This document shows, piece by piece, positions 55,936 through 64,000 of a stretch of DNA of 64,000 nucleotides. The position numbers and the translations under genes are program-made. The notes beneath the pieces are model-generated. The model saw only the letters and a list, made by a program, of their open reading frames with translations, did no database searches and was not told the DNA's origin. Every line of letters starts with the position of its first letter. Positions within the stretch are counted from its first letter, which is position 1. Source of the stretch: Streptomyces sp. NBC_01498 (GTDB taxonomy: Bacteria > Actinomycetota > Actinomycetes > Streptomycetales > Streptomycetaceae); NCBI RefSeq assembly GCF_036327775.1, contig NZ_CP109598.1, forward strand, positions 4,662,001-4,726,000. Reading direction: 5' to 3'.

Positions 55936-56679
55936 ATGAGCAACGATCAGCCGACGCCCGGTCAGCCGCCCGACGACGACCCGCTGCGCAAGCAGCCGCC
56001 GCCCGACGGGCCGCCGCCGCCCGGTGGCCCGCCCCCGGGCGGCGGTCCGGCACCGGGCTCCGGCGAGCCGTACGGCGGCTCCCAGCCACCTCCGCCGGGC
56101 AGCCCGTACGGCGGAGCCGACCCGCCCCCGCCGGGTGACCCCTACGGCGGCTCCCCGCCCCCGCCCCCCGGCGACCCGTACGGCCGAAACGATCCGCTCC
56201 GGGGCATGCCGCCCCTCGCGTCCGTGGGCAAACGCATCCTCGCGCGCATCGTGGACTGGATCATCGTCGCCGTCCCGCTCGCGCTGATCAGCATCCCGTT
56301 CAACGTCTACACCCACTGGTCGAACGAGTCGAACAGCTGGAACGACACCGTCAACGGCATGAACGGCGGCGGCCAGTGGGTCTTCCGGATCATCGCGCTC
56401 ATCGCGTACGTCGGCTACGACACGGTGATGACCCAGCGCGGGGGCCGGACCATCGGTAAAAAGCTCTTCAAGATTCGCGTGGCGATGCTCAACGACGGAC
56501 GGGTGCCCGACTCACGCGCCTCGTTCCTGCGGGCCGTCGTGCTGTGGGTCCCCGCCCTGGTGTGCTGCGCCTGTCTGTGGCCGCTGCTGATCCTGCTGCT
56601 GCTCCTGCTCGACCGGCCCTACCGGCAGGGCCTGCACGACAAGGCCGCGCGCACCGTCGTCGTGTCAGCGCCGCAGTGA
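55936..56679 (+). CDS. RDD-family membrane protein
   Basis: 247 residues: an N-terminal Pro/Gly/Asp-rich segment of about 90 residues with PPPPGDPYGG-type repeats, then the RDD domain (KRILARIVDWIIVAVPLALISIPFNV, GGRTIGKKLFKIRVAML, DRPYRQGLHDKAARTVV). It is a paralogue of the preceding gene, 99 bases downstream in the same direction. Its last 15 bases overlap the convergent small membrane protein gene. Confidence 0.88.
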   Translation: MSNDQPTPGQPPDDDPLRKQPPPDGPPPPGGPPPGGGPAPGSGEPYGGSQPPPPGSPYGGADPPPPGDPYGGSPPPPPGDPYGRNDPLRGMPPLASVGKRILARIVDWIIVAVPLALISIPFNVYTHWSNESNSWNDTVNGMNGGGQWVFRIIALIAYVGYDTVMTQRGGRTIGKKLFKIRVAMLNDGRVPDSRASFLRAVVLWVPALVCCACLWPLLILLLLLLDRPYRQGLHDKAARTVVVSAPQ

Positions 56680-56940
56680 CGCCGGGACCCGGGTGTCCGC
56701 GGCGGACGGCGATCCGGCCGTATTCCTCGCGGACGCGGGGGAGTCGGCGGCTCGAGCCGCACCCGCCGGACGCCCCGGAACCGCCTTCACCGAGACCAGA
56801 ACACCGAGACAGAGACCTACGAACCCGACAACCGAGACGCCGACGACCGACGTGATGCCGGAGAGCAGCAGCATCGCGAGTGTGGAGAGGACGACGGTGG
56901 CGGAACCGTACGCGAGCTGTGCGGCAGTCGGACGCGGCAT
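56665..56940 (-). CDS. Small two-helix membrane protein
   Basis: 91 residues starting at ATG 56940: MPRPTAAQLAYGSATVVLSTLAMLLLSGITSVVGVSVVGFVGLCLGVLVSVKAV contains two hydrophobic helices (about 12-30 and 35-53), followed by an Ala/Arg/Ser-rich cytoplasmic tail. No family recognised. Its 3' end overlaps the RDD gene by 15 bases in a convergent arrangement. Confidence 0.7.
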   Translation of the reverse strand: MPRPTAAQLAYGSATVVLSTLAMLLLSGITSVVGVSVVGFVGLCLGVLVSVKAVPGRPAGAARAADSPASARNTAGSPSAADTRVPASLRR

Positions 56941-57334
56941 GGCTGTATCCGTCCCTCGGGGCGATCGGGATTGATGTCGGGGGGTGTTGGGTCTCTCGCG
57001 TGGCTGCGCGGAGTCGCTCGATGACACGACCCTACGACGCTCCATGCCCGGCGCGAATCGACACTAAGCATGACCTCACCCCCGAGGCCGGTGCATGGGG
57101 GGCGCACGGAGTCACACACCCCTCTGTATGACAGACCGGTGCGCCTGGTGTCCGATTGCGGAACGTCCGGATACCGGAACCGGACTCGTGCATAGTGCAC
57201 TTGGCTTGTTCAAGTCAAGGGCTGTCTTTTCTCCGTCAACTCCGGTCGAATGTCGTCACTTGTGACGCGCACCCCGCGCGCGGACCCCCACACAACGGTC
57301 CGCGAACCCCGGGTGCGGGGAGAGGAAACATCAA
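56941..57334 (+). other. Upstream region of the M6 protease gene
   Basis: 394 bases. GTGCATAGTGCAC at 57188-57200 is a perfect 13-bp palindrome, and CTTGTTCAAG at 57205-57214 is a second, shorter one; CATAGT inside the first resembles a -10. Together they look like a regulated promoter with a leader of about 130 bases. Strong ribosome site GGGGAGAGGA at 57317-57326. No small genes are convincing. Confidence 0.4.
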
Positions 57335-59746
57335 GTGACCATCAATCGAGGGGCGTTCAGAACGTCCGCGGTGCTCGTGGCCCTTGCCACGGCCGCCGCG
57401 ACGGCTGCGACGCTCGCCCCGGCGCAGGCCGAGGGCAACCCCACATCGGGTCCGGCGAGCATCGAGCGCCGCGACCCGGCGCCGCAGAAGGGCCAGCACC
57501 AGCACGATCTGGAAGGCCCGTTCAGCAAGCAGCGCAAGCAGCAGCGCAAGGCCGCCCTGGAGCAGGTTCTCAAGGGCGACAAGAAGATCACCAAGCGCGG
57601 CGGCTCCCAGGTCGTCAAGCTCGACGACAAGAAGTACGTCGAGCTGGGCCGGGAGAAGACCGACAAGATCTTCACGATCCTGGTGGAGTTCGGCGACGAG
57701 GTCGACAACACGACCATGTTCGACCCGGACGGTGCGGACGGTCCCGAGGCGCCGATCAAGAAGTTCGGCGGCGAGCCCGGCCCGCAGCACAACGAGATAG
57801 CCCAGCCCGACCGGAAGGTGGACAACTCCACCGCCTGGCAGGCCGACTACAACCAGAAGCACTTCCAGGACCTCTACTTCGGTGAGGGCAAGGGCTCCGC
57901 GGCCCAGCCGAAGGAGTCGCTGAAGACCTACTACGAGAAGACCTCGTCCGGCCGTTACTCGGTCGACGGCGCGGTCTCCGACTGGGTCAAGGTCAAGTAC
58001 AACGAGGCCCGTTACGGCTCGAACTACTGCGGCGACTCCAACTGCGCCAACGTCTGGGACGCGGTCCGCGACGGCACCACCGCGTGGGCCGAGGACCAGA
58101 AGGCCAAGGGCCGTACCGACGCCCAGATCAAGGCCGACCTGGCGACGTACGACCAGTGGGACCGCTACGACTTCGACGGCGACGGCGAATTCAACGAGTC
58201 CGACGGCTACATCGACCACTTCCAGATCGTCCACGCGGGCGAGGACGAGTCGGCCGGCGGCGGCGCCGAGGGTGAGAACGCCCTGTGGGCGCACCGCTGG
58301 TACGCCTACGGCACGGACGCCGGCCGTACCGGCCCGGCGGACAACAAGTCCGGTGGCACGCAGATCGGCAACACCGGCATCTGGGTCGGCGACTACACGA
58401 TGCAGCCGGAGAACGGCGGACTCGGCGTCTTCGCGCACGAGTACGGCCACGACCTCGGCCTGCCCGACCTGTACGACACCGCGGGCGGCGAGAACTCGAC
58501 CGGCTTCTGGACGCTGATGTCCTCCGGTTCCTGGCTCGGCCGGGGACAGGGCTCCATCGGTGACCTGCCGGGCGACATGACCGCCTGGGACAAGCTCCAG
58601 CTGGGCTGGCTCGACTACGACGAGGCCAAGGCCGCGACGGCGTCGACCCACAAGCTGGGCGTCTCCGAGTACAACACGAAGAACCCGCAGGCCCTCGTCG
58701 TCGAGCTGCCCAAGAAGCAGGTCACCACCACCATCGCGAAGCCCGCCGAGGGCGCCACGCAGTGGTGGAGCGACATGGGTGACGACCTCAAGAACACCCT
58801 CACCCGCTCGGTCGACCTCACCGGGAAGTCCGGCGCCACGCTGGAACTGACCGGCTGGTGGGACATCGAGGCCGACTACGACTACCTGTACGCCGAGGTG
58901 TCGGAGGACGGCAGCAACTGGGTCCCGGCCGAAGGCACCGCCGACGGCAAGGCCATCACCCGTGACGCGGGCGACAAGCCGGCGCTGACCGGTGTCTCGG
59001 GCACGAACAAGAAGCTCGTCTACGCGCTGGACGCGTACGCGGGCAAGAAGGTCGACATCCGCTTCCGTTACCAGACGGACGGCGGCGTGGCGGGCAAGGG
59101 CTTCACGGCCGACGCGATCAGCGTCGTCGCCGACGGGACCCCGCTCTTCACCGACAACGCCGAGACGGCGGACGCGGCCTGGACCACAGGTGGCTTCTCC
59201 CGCATCGGTGAGTCCTTCACCCAGGACTACGACCAGTTCTACCTCGCGGAGAACCGGCAGTACGTCAGCTTCGACACGACCCTGAAGACGGGGCCGTACA
59301 ACTTCGGCTTCGCCGCGCCGAAGGCCGACTGGGTCGAGCACTACCCGTACCAGAACGGCCTGATGGTCTGGCTCTGGGACACCTCCCAGAAGGACAACAA
59401 CACCAGTGTCCACCCGGGCAAGGGTCTGGTCCTTCCGGTGGACGCGCACGCCAAGCCCATGAAGTGGGCCGACGGCACGCTCATGCGCAACCGCATCCAG
59501 GCGTTCGACTCCACGTTCAGCCTGTACCCGACGGATCTCTTCCAGCTGCACAAGGCCGGCAAGGCCAAGTGGATCCTCCCCCAGCTGGGCAAGCCGGTCT
59601 TCGACGACCGCAAGGGCACCTACTGGTACGAGGAGAACCCGACCGCCGGTGTCGACGTTCCTGACACCAACACCAAGATCTCCATCGTGAACGAGCCGCT
59701 CAATGGCTCCACGATGACGGTGAAGGTGGACCGCTCGACCAAGTAA
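57335..59746 (+). CDS. Secreted M6-family (immune inhibitor A type) metalloprotease
   Basis: 803 residues. Signal peptide about 1-33 (ending AQAEGN). A charged pro-region (KQRKQQRKAALEQVLKGDKKITK) probably inhibits the zymogen. The catalytic domain carries the zinc motif HEYGHDLGLPD (H368, H372 and the downstream Asp). Later parts include MAM/VEG-like beta domains (ADYDYLYAEVSEDGSNWVP, KKVDIRFRYQTDGGVAGKGFTADAISV) as in InhA. It degrades extracellular protein, fitting the secreted protease arsenal deployed around development. GTG 57335 with a strong ribosome site. A terminator follows at 59772. Confidence 0.94.
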   Translation: MTINRGAFRTSAVLVALATAAATAATLAPAQAEGNPTSGPASIERRDPAPQKGQHQHDLEGPFSKQRKQQRKAALEQVLKGDKKITKRGGSQVVKLDDKKYVELGREKTDKIFTILVEFGDEVDNTTMFDPDGADGPEAPIKKFGGEPGPQHNEIAQPDRKVDNSTAWQADYNQKHFQDLYFGEGKGSAAQPKESLKTYYEKTSSGRYSVDGAVSDWVKVKYNEARYGSNYCGDSNCANVWDAVRDGTTAWAEDQKAKGRTDAQIKADLATYDQWDRYDFDGDGEFNESDGYIDHFQIVHAGEDESAGGGAEGENALWAHRWYAYGTDAGRTGPADNKSGGTQIGNTGIWVGDYTMQPENGGLGVFAHEYGHDLGLPDLYDTAGGENSTGFWTLMSSGSWLGRGQGSIGDLPGDMTAWDKLQLGWLDYDEAKAATASTHKLGVSEYNTKNPQALVVELPKKQVTTTIAKPAEGATQWWSDMGDDLKNTLTRSVDLTGKSGATLELTGWWDIEADYDYLYAEVSEDGSNWVPAEGTADGKAITRDAGDKPALTGVSGTNKKLVYALDAYAGKKVDIRFRYQTDGGVAGKGFTADAISVVADGTPLFTDNAETADAAWTTGGFSRIGESFTQDYDQFYLAENRQYVSFDTTLKTGPYNFGFAAPKADWVEHYPYQNGLMVWLWDTSQKDNNTSVHPGKGLVLPVDAHAKPMKWADGTLMRNRIQAFDSTFSLYPTDLFQLHKAGKAKWILPQLGKPVFDDRKGTYWYEENPTAGVDVPDTNTKISIVNEPLNGSTMTVKVDRSTK

Positions 59747-59771
59747 CGGTCATCGTTGCAGGTCAAACCAT

Positions 59772-59808
59772 GATCGGCCGTCGCCCACTAGCGGGGTGGC
59801 GGCCGATC
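59772..59808 (+). terminator. Terminator after the M6 protease gene
   Basis: 15-bp stem with two G-T pairs (59772-59786 and 59794-59808), loop ACTAGCG, followed by GTGTTT. It lies 26 bases after the stop codon. Confidence 0.85.
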
Positions 59809-59870
59809 GTGTTTAGGTGCGTCCTACTGACTCTTATTGACGCGACGTCTCACGGGGGATGAGGACACAC

Positions 59871-60323
59871 ATGGCAGGCGGAGGTTTCAGCAGGCTCCCG
59901 ACCGGGACCGTGGTGGTGGCACTGACCGTGCCCAGCCCGGTGGCCGAAGGCCGTACGGTCCGGATCCTGGTGCACGCGAGAAACCGGGCCCGCGCCCTGA
60001 CCAGGCTGCGGAACCTCGGACTGCGCGCCGTCTACCTCCGGGGCAACGCGGAACCGCCCACCCCGGACGAGATCACGGCGGTGCTCCACCATCCGGACGG
60101 CCTGCTCTGGCGGGGCACCCCGGAGCGCGCGCAGGAGCTCTGGCAGCCGATACGGTCCCTGCTGCGCCCCGCCCGGCGCTACGGCCCACCGGACGCCCAC
60201 CACACCCGCCCAGGCGAGCGCACCCCCCCACAGCCGCCCCCACGACCAGCCCCGGGCCCCTTCCCGACACCCTCCCCACCCGAGCGCCGCCCTGGCGGCG
60301 TGACGGACGTCAGCGCCGCGTAG
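59871..60323 (+). CDS. Conserved hypothetical protein with proline-rich tail
   Basis: 150 residues. The N-terminal 100 residues look folded (TGTVVVALTVPSPVAEGRTVRILVHARNRARALTRLRNLGLRAVYLRGNAEPPTPDEITAVLHHPDGLLWRGTPERAQELW); the last 50 are Pro/Arg-rich. ATG 59871 follows GAGG at 6 bases and is preferred to ATG 59859. TTGACG at 59837-59842 may be its -35. The final 11 codons lie inside a sequence block (from 60291) that is repeated 357 bases downstream, so the 3' end of the gene is part of a duplication. Function unknown. Confidence 0.75.
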   Translation: MAGGGFSRLPTGTVVVALTVPSPVAEGRTVRILVHARNRARALTRLRNLGLRAVYLRGNAEPPTPDEITAVLHHPDGLLWRGTPERAQELWQPIRSLLRPARRYGPPDAHHTRPGERTPPQPPPRPAPGPFPTPSPPERRPGGVTDVSAA

Positions 60324-61196
60324 GGGCGCCGAGCCGGGCGTTTCATGGGCCGGAGGCGGGCGGCCCGGCGGGCACGGGCGTCGGCTCTGTGCCTGCCGCC
60401 GCGTGGCGCTCGTAGCTCCGCCCCGATCCCCGGACCGCACGCCGGAGGCGGTCCGTTCCGACGGACGTGGGCCTCCGCCTAGGGGCCGCCGAGCCGGGCG
60501 CGTGATGGCCCGGAGGCGGGCGCGCCTGGCGGGCCCGTCGGCCCGCTGCCGCAGGGCGCTCCCCGGACCGGCCCGGGGAGCCCGCGGCCTCGCCGGTCGC
60601 AGGCGCTACGCGGACCACCGGCCTGCCCGTCAGGCCCCTGCCCGTCGCCTGGCGGCGTGACGGACGTGAGCGCCGCGTAGGGGCGCCGAGCCGGGCGTTT
60701 CATGGGCCGGAGGCGGGCGGCCCGGCGGGCACGGGCGTCGGCTCTGTGCCTGCCGCCGCGTGGCGCTCGTAGCTCCGCCCCGATCCCCGGACCGCACGCC
60801 GGAGGCGGTCCGTCCCGACGGACGTGGGCCTCCGCGTAGGGCGGCTGAACCGGCGCGTCGCACGCCGGAGGCGGGCCGGCCGACCGGCACGCCTCGTCAG
60901 CCCCGTGCCTGCCGCCGCGTGGCGCTCGTAGCTCCGCCCCGATCCCCGGACCGCACGCCGGAGGCGGTCCGTTCCGACGGACGTGGGCCTCCGCCTAGGG
61001 GCCGCCGAGCCGGGCGCGTGATGGCCCGGAGGCGGTCCGTCCCGACGGACGTGGGCCTCCGCCTAGGGGCCGCCGAGCCGGGCGCGTGATGGCCCGGAGG
61101 CGGACGCGCCTGGCGGGCACGTCGGCCCGCTGCCGCAGGGCGCTCCCCGGACCGGCCCGGGGAGCCCGCGGCCTCGCCGGTCGCAGGCGCTACGCG
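60291..61196. repeat. Mosaic duplicated block with nested-hairpin units between the 59871 gene and pncA
   Basis: A 188-bp segment A (60291-60478) recurs at 60648-60835 with 2 differences. A 134-bp segment C (60479-60612) recurs at 61063-61196 with 2 differences. A shortened A copy runs about 60905-60994, and a 69-bp part of A and C is repeated in tandem near 60994-61062. Four copies of a nested hairpin (outer CGGAGGC/GCCTCCG, inner GTCCGT/ACGGAC) lie at 60443-60477, 60800-60834, 60959-60993 and 61027-61061. The block also contains copies of the 3' ends of both flanking genes. I find no reading frame here with a ribosome site. Confidence 0.88.
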
Positions 61197-61795
61197 CCGG
61201 TCGTGGTCTCACGGACCACCGGTGTGCCCGTCAGGGTCACGCCCGCCGTGCGCAGCTCCGTCAGGGCACGTTCCGTCGTCCTGTCGGCCACGCCCGCCGT
61301 CAGGTCCAGCAGCACCCGGGTGGTGAAGCCCTCGCGCGCGGCGTCCAGGGCGGTCGCCCGTACGCAGTGGTCGGTGGCGATGCCGACGACGTCGACCTCC
61401 GACACGTCGCGGTCCCTCAGCCACCGCGCCAGGGTCACACCGTTCTCGTCGGCGCCCTCGAAGCCGCTGTACGCCGCCGCGTAGGCGCCCTTGTCGAAGA
61501 CCGCCTCGATCGACCCCGAGGCGACGGCGGGCGCGAAGTTGGGGTGGAAGCCCACCCCCTCCGTGCCCGCCACACAGTGCACCGGCCAGGAGTGCTCGAA
61601 GTCGGGCCGGGCCGAGAAGTGGTCACCCGGATCGATGTGGTGGTCACGCGTCGCGACCACATGGCGGTAGCCGGCCGTCGACTGCCCGATGAGATCGGTG
61701 ACGGCGGCGGCCACCTCGGCGCCGCCCGGAACCGCGAGGCTGCCGCCCTCACAGAAGTCGTTCTGGACGTCCACGACTATCAACGCGCGGTGCAT
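61190..61795 (-). CDS. pncA: Nicotinamidase/pyrazinamidase
   Basis: Hydrolyses nicotinamide to nicotinate in NAD salvage. 201 residues of the isochorismatase fold with catalytic triad D9 (VVDVQND), K102 (FDKG) and C144 (TDHCVRAT), the cis-peptide region GIATDHC, and metal ligands in DHHIDPGDH (51-59). The stop codon TAG (61192-61190) lies within the last 7 bases of the repeat block, so the block abuts the gene exactly. It is 127 bases downstream of pncB in the same direction; together they make nicotinate mononucleotide. Confidence 0.95.
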   Translation of the reverse strand: MHRALIVVDVQNDFCEGGSLAVPGGAEVAAAVTDLIGQSTAGYRHVVATRDHHIDPGDHFSARPDFEHSWPVHCVAGTEGVGFHPNFAPAVASGSIEAVFDKGAYAAAYSGFEGADENGVTLARWLRDRDVSEVDVVGIATDHCVRATALDAAREGFTTRVLLDLTAGVADRTTERALTELRTAGVTLTGTPVVRETTTGA

Positions 61796-61922
61796 GGCGG
61801 GTGTCCTTCGATGGGGTACGGGTGCGGGCCACCGAGCCTAAGGTGTCGGCCTCGGGAGGGCCCCTCGGAGCCCGGCGTTCCCGCTCGCGGCCCGGTCATG
61901 CCCGCCGCGGGGGCCGGGCCCG

Positions 61923-63278
61923 TCACAGGTAGACCGTCGGGATGACGGGCTCGCCGCGCGACAGCTGGATCGCCGACATCGGCAGCCCCGCCCGCGCCGC
62001 CACGTGCCGCTCCCGGACGGCCTCCAGCGGCTCACGCGCCACCACCTCGCCGCCCTTGACCAGCTCCACCAGCAGCTGCCGGTCCAGCAGGTCGTCGGGG
62101 ACCGGGCCGGTGCCGAGGACCTCCGCCTCCGCGAACCCTTCGGCGTCCACCCGCCGCGCCGCCCACTTGCGCCCGCCGATCGACGTCTTGCCGCCCAGCG
62201 ATTTCTTCGCCACCGGGTGCAGCGGCGCCCCCGGATCCGCCGAGTGGGCACGGGCGACGAGTTTGTACACCATCGAGCAGGTGGGGTGGCCGCTGCCGGT
62301 GACCAGCTGGGTGCCGACCCCGTACGCGTCCACGGGCGCGGCGGCCAGCGAGGCGATCGCGTACTCGTCCAGGTCGGAGGTGACCACGATCCGGGTGTCG
62401 ACCGCGCCCAGCTCGTCCAGTTGCTGCCGCACCCGGTGCGCGACCAGCAGCAGGTCGCCGGAGTCGATTCGCACCGCGCCGAGGCCCGGTCCCGCGATCT
62501 CCACGGCGGTACGGACGGCCTCGGCCACGTCGTAGGTGTCCACGAGCAGCGTCGTACCGCCGCCGAGCGAGTCCACCTGGGCCCGGAACGCGTCGCGTTC
62601 GCTGTCGTGCAGCAGGGTGAAGGCGTGGGCGCTGGTGCCCACCGTCGGGATGTCGTAGCGGAACCCGGCCGCCAGGTCGGAGGTGGTGTCGAAGCCGCCC
62701 ACGTACGCGGCGCGCGAGGCGGCGACGGCGGCCAGTTCGTGGGTGCGGCGGGCGCCCATCTCGATCAGCTGCCGTCCGCCCGCCGCGGCCGACATCCGGG
62801 ACGCGGCGGCGGCGATCGCCGAGTCGTGGTTGAGGATCGACAGGATCACCGTCTCCAGCAGCACGCACTCGGCGAAGGAACCCTCGACGCGCAGGATCGG
62901 CGAGCCGGGGAAGTACACCTCGCCCTCGGCGTAGCCCCAGATGTCGCCGCGGAAGCGGTAGTCGGCGAGCCAGTCGAGGGTCGGTCCGTCGACGATGCCG
63001 CGCTCGCGCAGGAACGCGACGAGGTCCGGGTCGAAGCGGAAGTTCTCGACGGCGTCCAGCACCCGGCCGGTGCCCGCGACCACTCCGTAGCGCCGCCCCT
63101 CGGGCAGCCGCCGGGTGAAGACCTCGAAGACGGAACGGCGCTCGGCCGTCCCCGCCCGGAGCGCCGCCCGGAGCATCGTCAACTCGTACTGGTCGGTGAA
63201 GAGCGCGGTGGAGGGAACGCCGACCCGCCGGCCGCCCTCGTCCCTCGCCAGGCCCTTCTCAAGGTCCGCGGAGTTCAT
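61923..63278 (-). CDS. pncB: Nicotinate phosphoribosyltransferase
   Basis: ATP-assisted conversion of nicotinate and PRPP to nicotinate mononucleotide. 451 residues. LFTDQYELTMLRAAL near the N-terminus, the FEVFTRRLPEGRRYGVVAGTGRVLDAV segment, GARRTHELAAVAASRAAYVGGFDTTSDL (with the phosphoenzyme-type His region TSAHAFTLLH) and RIDSGDLLLVAHRVRQQLDELG are all conserved. ATG 63278. A -10 TAGCAT lies 7 bases upstream and a 15-bp palindrome just beyond it, suggesting regulated leaderless transcription. Confidence 0.95.
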   Translation of the reverse strand: MNSADLEKGLARDEGGRRVGVPSTALFTDQYELTMLRAALRAGTAERRSVFEVFTRRLPEGRRYGVVAGTGRVLDAVENFRFDPDLVAFLRERGIVDGPTLDWLADYRFRGDIWGYAEGEVYFPGSPILRVEGSFAECVLLETVILSILNHDSAIAAAASRMSAAAGGRQLIEMGARRTHELAAVAASRAAYVGGFDTTSDLAAGFRYDIPTVGTSAHAFTLLHDSERDAFRAQVDSLGGGTTLLVDTYDVAEAVRTAVEIAGPGLGAVRIDSGDLLLVAHRVRQQLDELGAVDTRIVVTSDLDEYAIASLAAAPVDAYGVGTQLVTGSGHPTCSMVYKLVARAHSADPGAPLHPVAKKSLGGKTSIGGRKWAARRVDAEGFAEAEVLGTGPVPDDLLDRQLLVELVKGGEVVAREPLEAVRERHVAARAGLPMSAIQLSRGEPVIPTVYL

Positions 63279-63285
63279 GCCGACG

Positions 63286-63315
63286 ATGCTACAGCGGATT
63301 TCGTCAGAGTGACGA
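63286..63315 (-). promoter_or_regulatory. pncB promoter element with palindromic operator
   Basis: Minus-strand -10 TAGCAT (63291-63286), 7 bases before ATG 63278. TCGTCAGAGTGACGA (63301-63315) is a perfect 6-3-6 palindrome located where a -35 would be. No TTGACA-like -35 is present. An NAD-responsive repressor is a reasonable guess for the binder, but the site is not one I can assign to a known family. Confidence 0.55.
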
Positions 63316-63490
63316 TTTCTAACGGAGGCTCATACCGTCGTCCGCGCGGAGGCGCGTTCCGGTGCTGCCGGGTGCGCGTACCGCCGTTTGTGCGGGGGAC
63401 CCCTCCGGGTGGCAGCATGGGGCTGTGAGGCCCTGCATCCCGGGGGCGCGGCCCCGGGACCCCCGGCGGAGAAGAAGGTCGTCCCCCACA

Positions 63491-63796
63491 GTGAGTGTTG
63501 CCCCGACAGAGATCGAACGCCCCGAGTCGGCCCAGGAGACGTTCATCGTCCCGGAACCGGACGTGCCGTGGCTGACGATCGTCCACAACGACCCGGTCAA
63601 CCTGATGAGTTACGTGACGTACGTCTTCCGGACGTACTTCGGCTATTCCAAGGACAAGGCAAACTCGCTGATGCTCGACGTCCACCACAAGGGCCGCGCC
63701 GTCGTCTCCAGCGGCAGCCGCGAGGAGATGGAACGCGACGTGCAGGCCATGCACGGATACGGCCTGTGGGCCACGCTCACCCAGGACCGCGACTGA
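63491..63796 (+). CDS. clpS: ATP-dependent Clp protease adaptor ClpS
   Basis: 101 residues. Binds N-degron substrates and hands them to the Clp ATPase. The N-terminal extension ([25 protein letters not shown]) is the flexible delivery arm; the core [71 protein letters not shown] has the ND-P-N and H66-type substrate-pocket residues. GTG 63491 is taken as start; its ribosome site is weak (GAAGG about 14 bases upstream). TGATG overlap with the next gene. Confidence 0.95.
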   Translation: MSVAPTEIERPESAQETFIVPEPDVPWLTIVHNDPVNLMSYVTYVFRTYFGYSKDKANSLMLDVHHKGRAVVSSGSREEMERDVQAMHGYGLWATLTQDRD

Positions 63797-64000
63797 TGGC
63801 CGGGCAGTTCGAGGCGATCCCCGGCGGGGGCGCCGCCGTCGCGCTCGACGAGGTCGAGATCTCCATCCTGCGCTCCCTCGCCGTCCAGCTCCTGGAGTTG
63901 ATCGGCCCCGGCGACGAACCGGCCCAGGGCGAGGACCCGCTGGCCGCGCTCTTCGCGGAGGGGCCCAGCGAGCCGCCGTCCGACCCCGCGCTGGCCCGGC
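63796..64000 (+). CDS. DUF2017 family protein (3'-truncated by the window edge)
   Basis: 68 codons are visible: [42 protein letters not shown], then an acidic/Pro-rich region. ATG 63796 overlaps the clpS stop (TGATG), so it is coupled to clpS. The sequence and the position match DUF2017 proteins, which follow clpS in actinobacteria and are of unknown function. Confidence 0.8.
   Translation, partial: MAGQFEAIPGGGAAVALDEVEISILRSLAVQLLELIGPGDEPAQGEDPLAALFAEGPSEPPSDPALAR

Noticed and set aside
60403..61089. Several short open frames within the mosaic repeat block
   Set aside because: They repeat with the DNA units, have no ribosome sites and differ between copies only as the DNA does.

Overview
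The window is a stretch of Streptomyces (high-GC actinomycete) chromosome. Evidence: about 70% G+C with strongly GC-biased third codon positions, many GTG and some TTG starts, translationally coupled genes with ATGA or GTGA overlaps, a SsgA-like sporulation protein, a class E sortase substrate (LAETG) and a tmRNA tag of actinobacterial type. Gene order (prfB, ftsEX, smpB, ssrA, mat genes, sigU, helD, malic enzyme, hup, murA, hexosaminidase, hppD, ssgG, pncA/pncB, clpS) matches, from memory, the core S. coelicolor region around SCO2972 to SCO2915. No integrase, transposase or prophage was seen, so most of it is conserved core chromosome.

Layout. 1-6523: translation and division block: end of prfB, a repeat-rich sortase substrate, ftsE-ftsX, an S41 protease, smpB and ssrA. 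6524-11902: a coupled three-gene exopolysaccharide operon resembling matAB (PNAG-like polymer, hyphal aggregation) followed by a membrane acyltransferase, then a GNAT enzyme. 12020-16798: CGNR regulator, ECF sigma factor with zinc anti-sigma factor, HelD-like helicase. 17234-23894: malic enzyme, HU, murA, YqgE, DUF3039, and a cytoplasmic GH20 hexosaminidase preceded by a near-perfect DasR operator. 24140-31156: a coupled molybdo-flavoenzyme-like set (FAD, FeS and Mo subunits) with a sigma factor starting in the stop codon of the last subunit, a 15-bp minisatellite and a divergent SDR. 31234-40090: tRNA-Cys, an MFS exporter, a Fic toxin-antitoxin pair, a helicase, IclR, a PDZ-less Lon-like protease, and an ArsR / small protein / MFS set with a visible operator. 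40118-48352: an osmolyte ABC importer, AsnC regulator, hppD (tyrosine breakdown) and a polar amino-acid ABC importer. 48583-59746: a large protein with a Flp-pilin N-terminus, a TPR protein, a GlcD-like flavoprotein, ssgG, two RDD membrane proteins and a secreted M6 protease. 59871-64000: a small conserved gene, a 0.9-kb mosaic of duplicated sequence, then pncA, pncB, clpS and the start of a DUF2017 gene.

How genes work together: SmpB and tmRNA rescue stalled ribosomes; FtsE/FtsX gate peptidoglycan hydrolysis at division; SigU and its anti-sigma factor form an envelope-stress switch; PncA and PncB salvage nicotinamide to NAD; ClpS delivers N-degron substrates to ClpAP/ClpCP. The least explained items are (i) the Mo-hydroxylase-like cluster, whose large subunit lacks the usual active-site motifs and which is coupled to a sigma factor, (ii) the 549-residue Flp-signal protein, and (iii) the duplicated repeat block between the 59871 gene and pncA, which carries copies of both neighbours' 3' ends.
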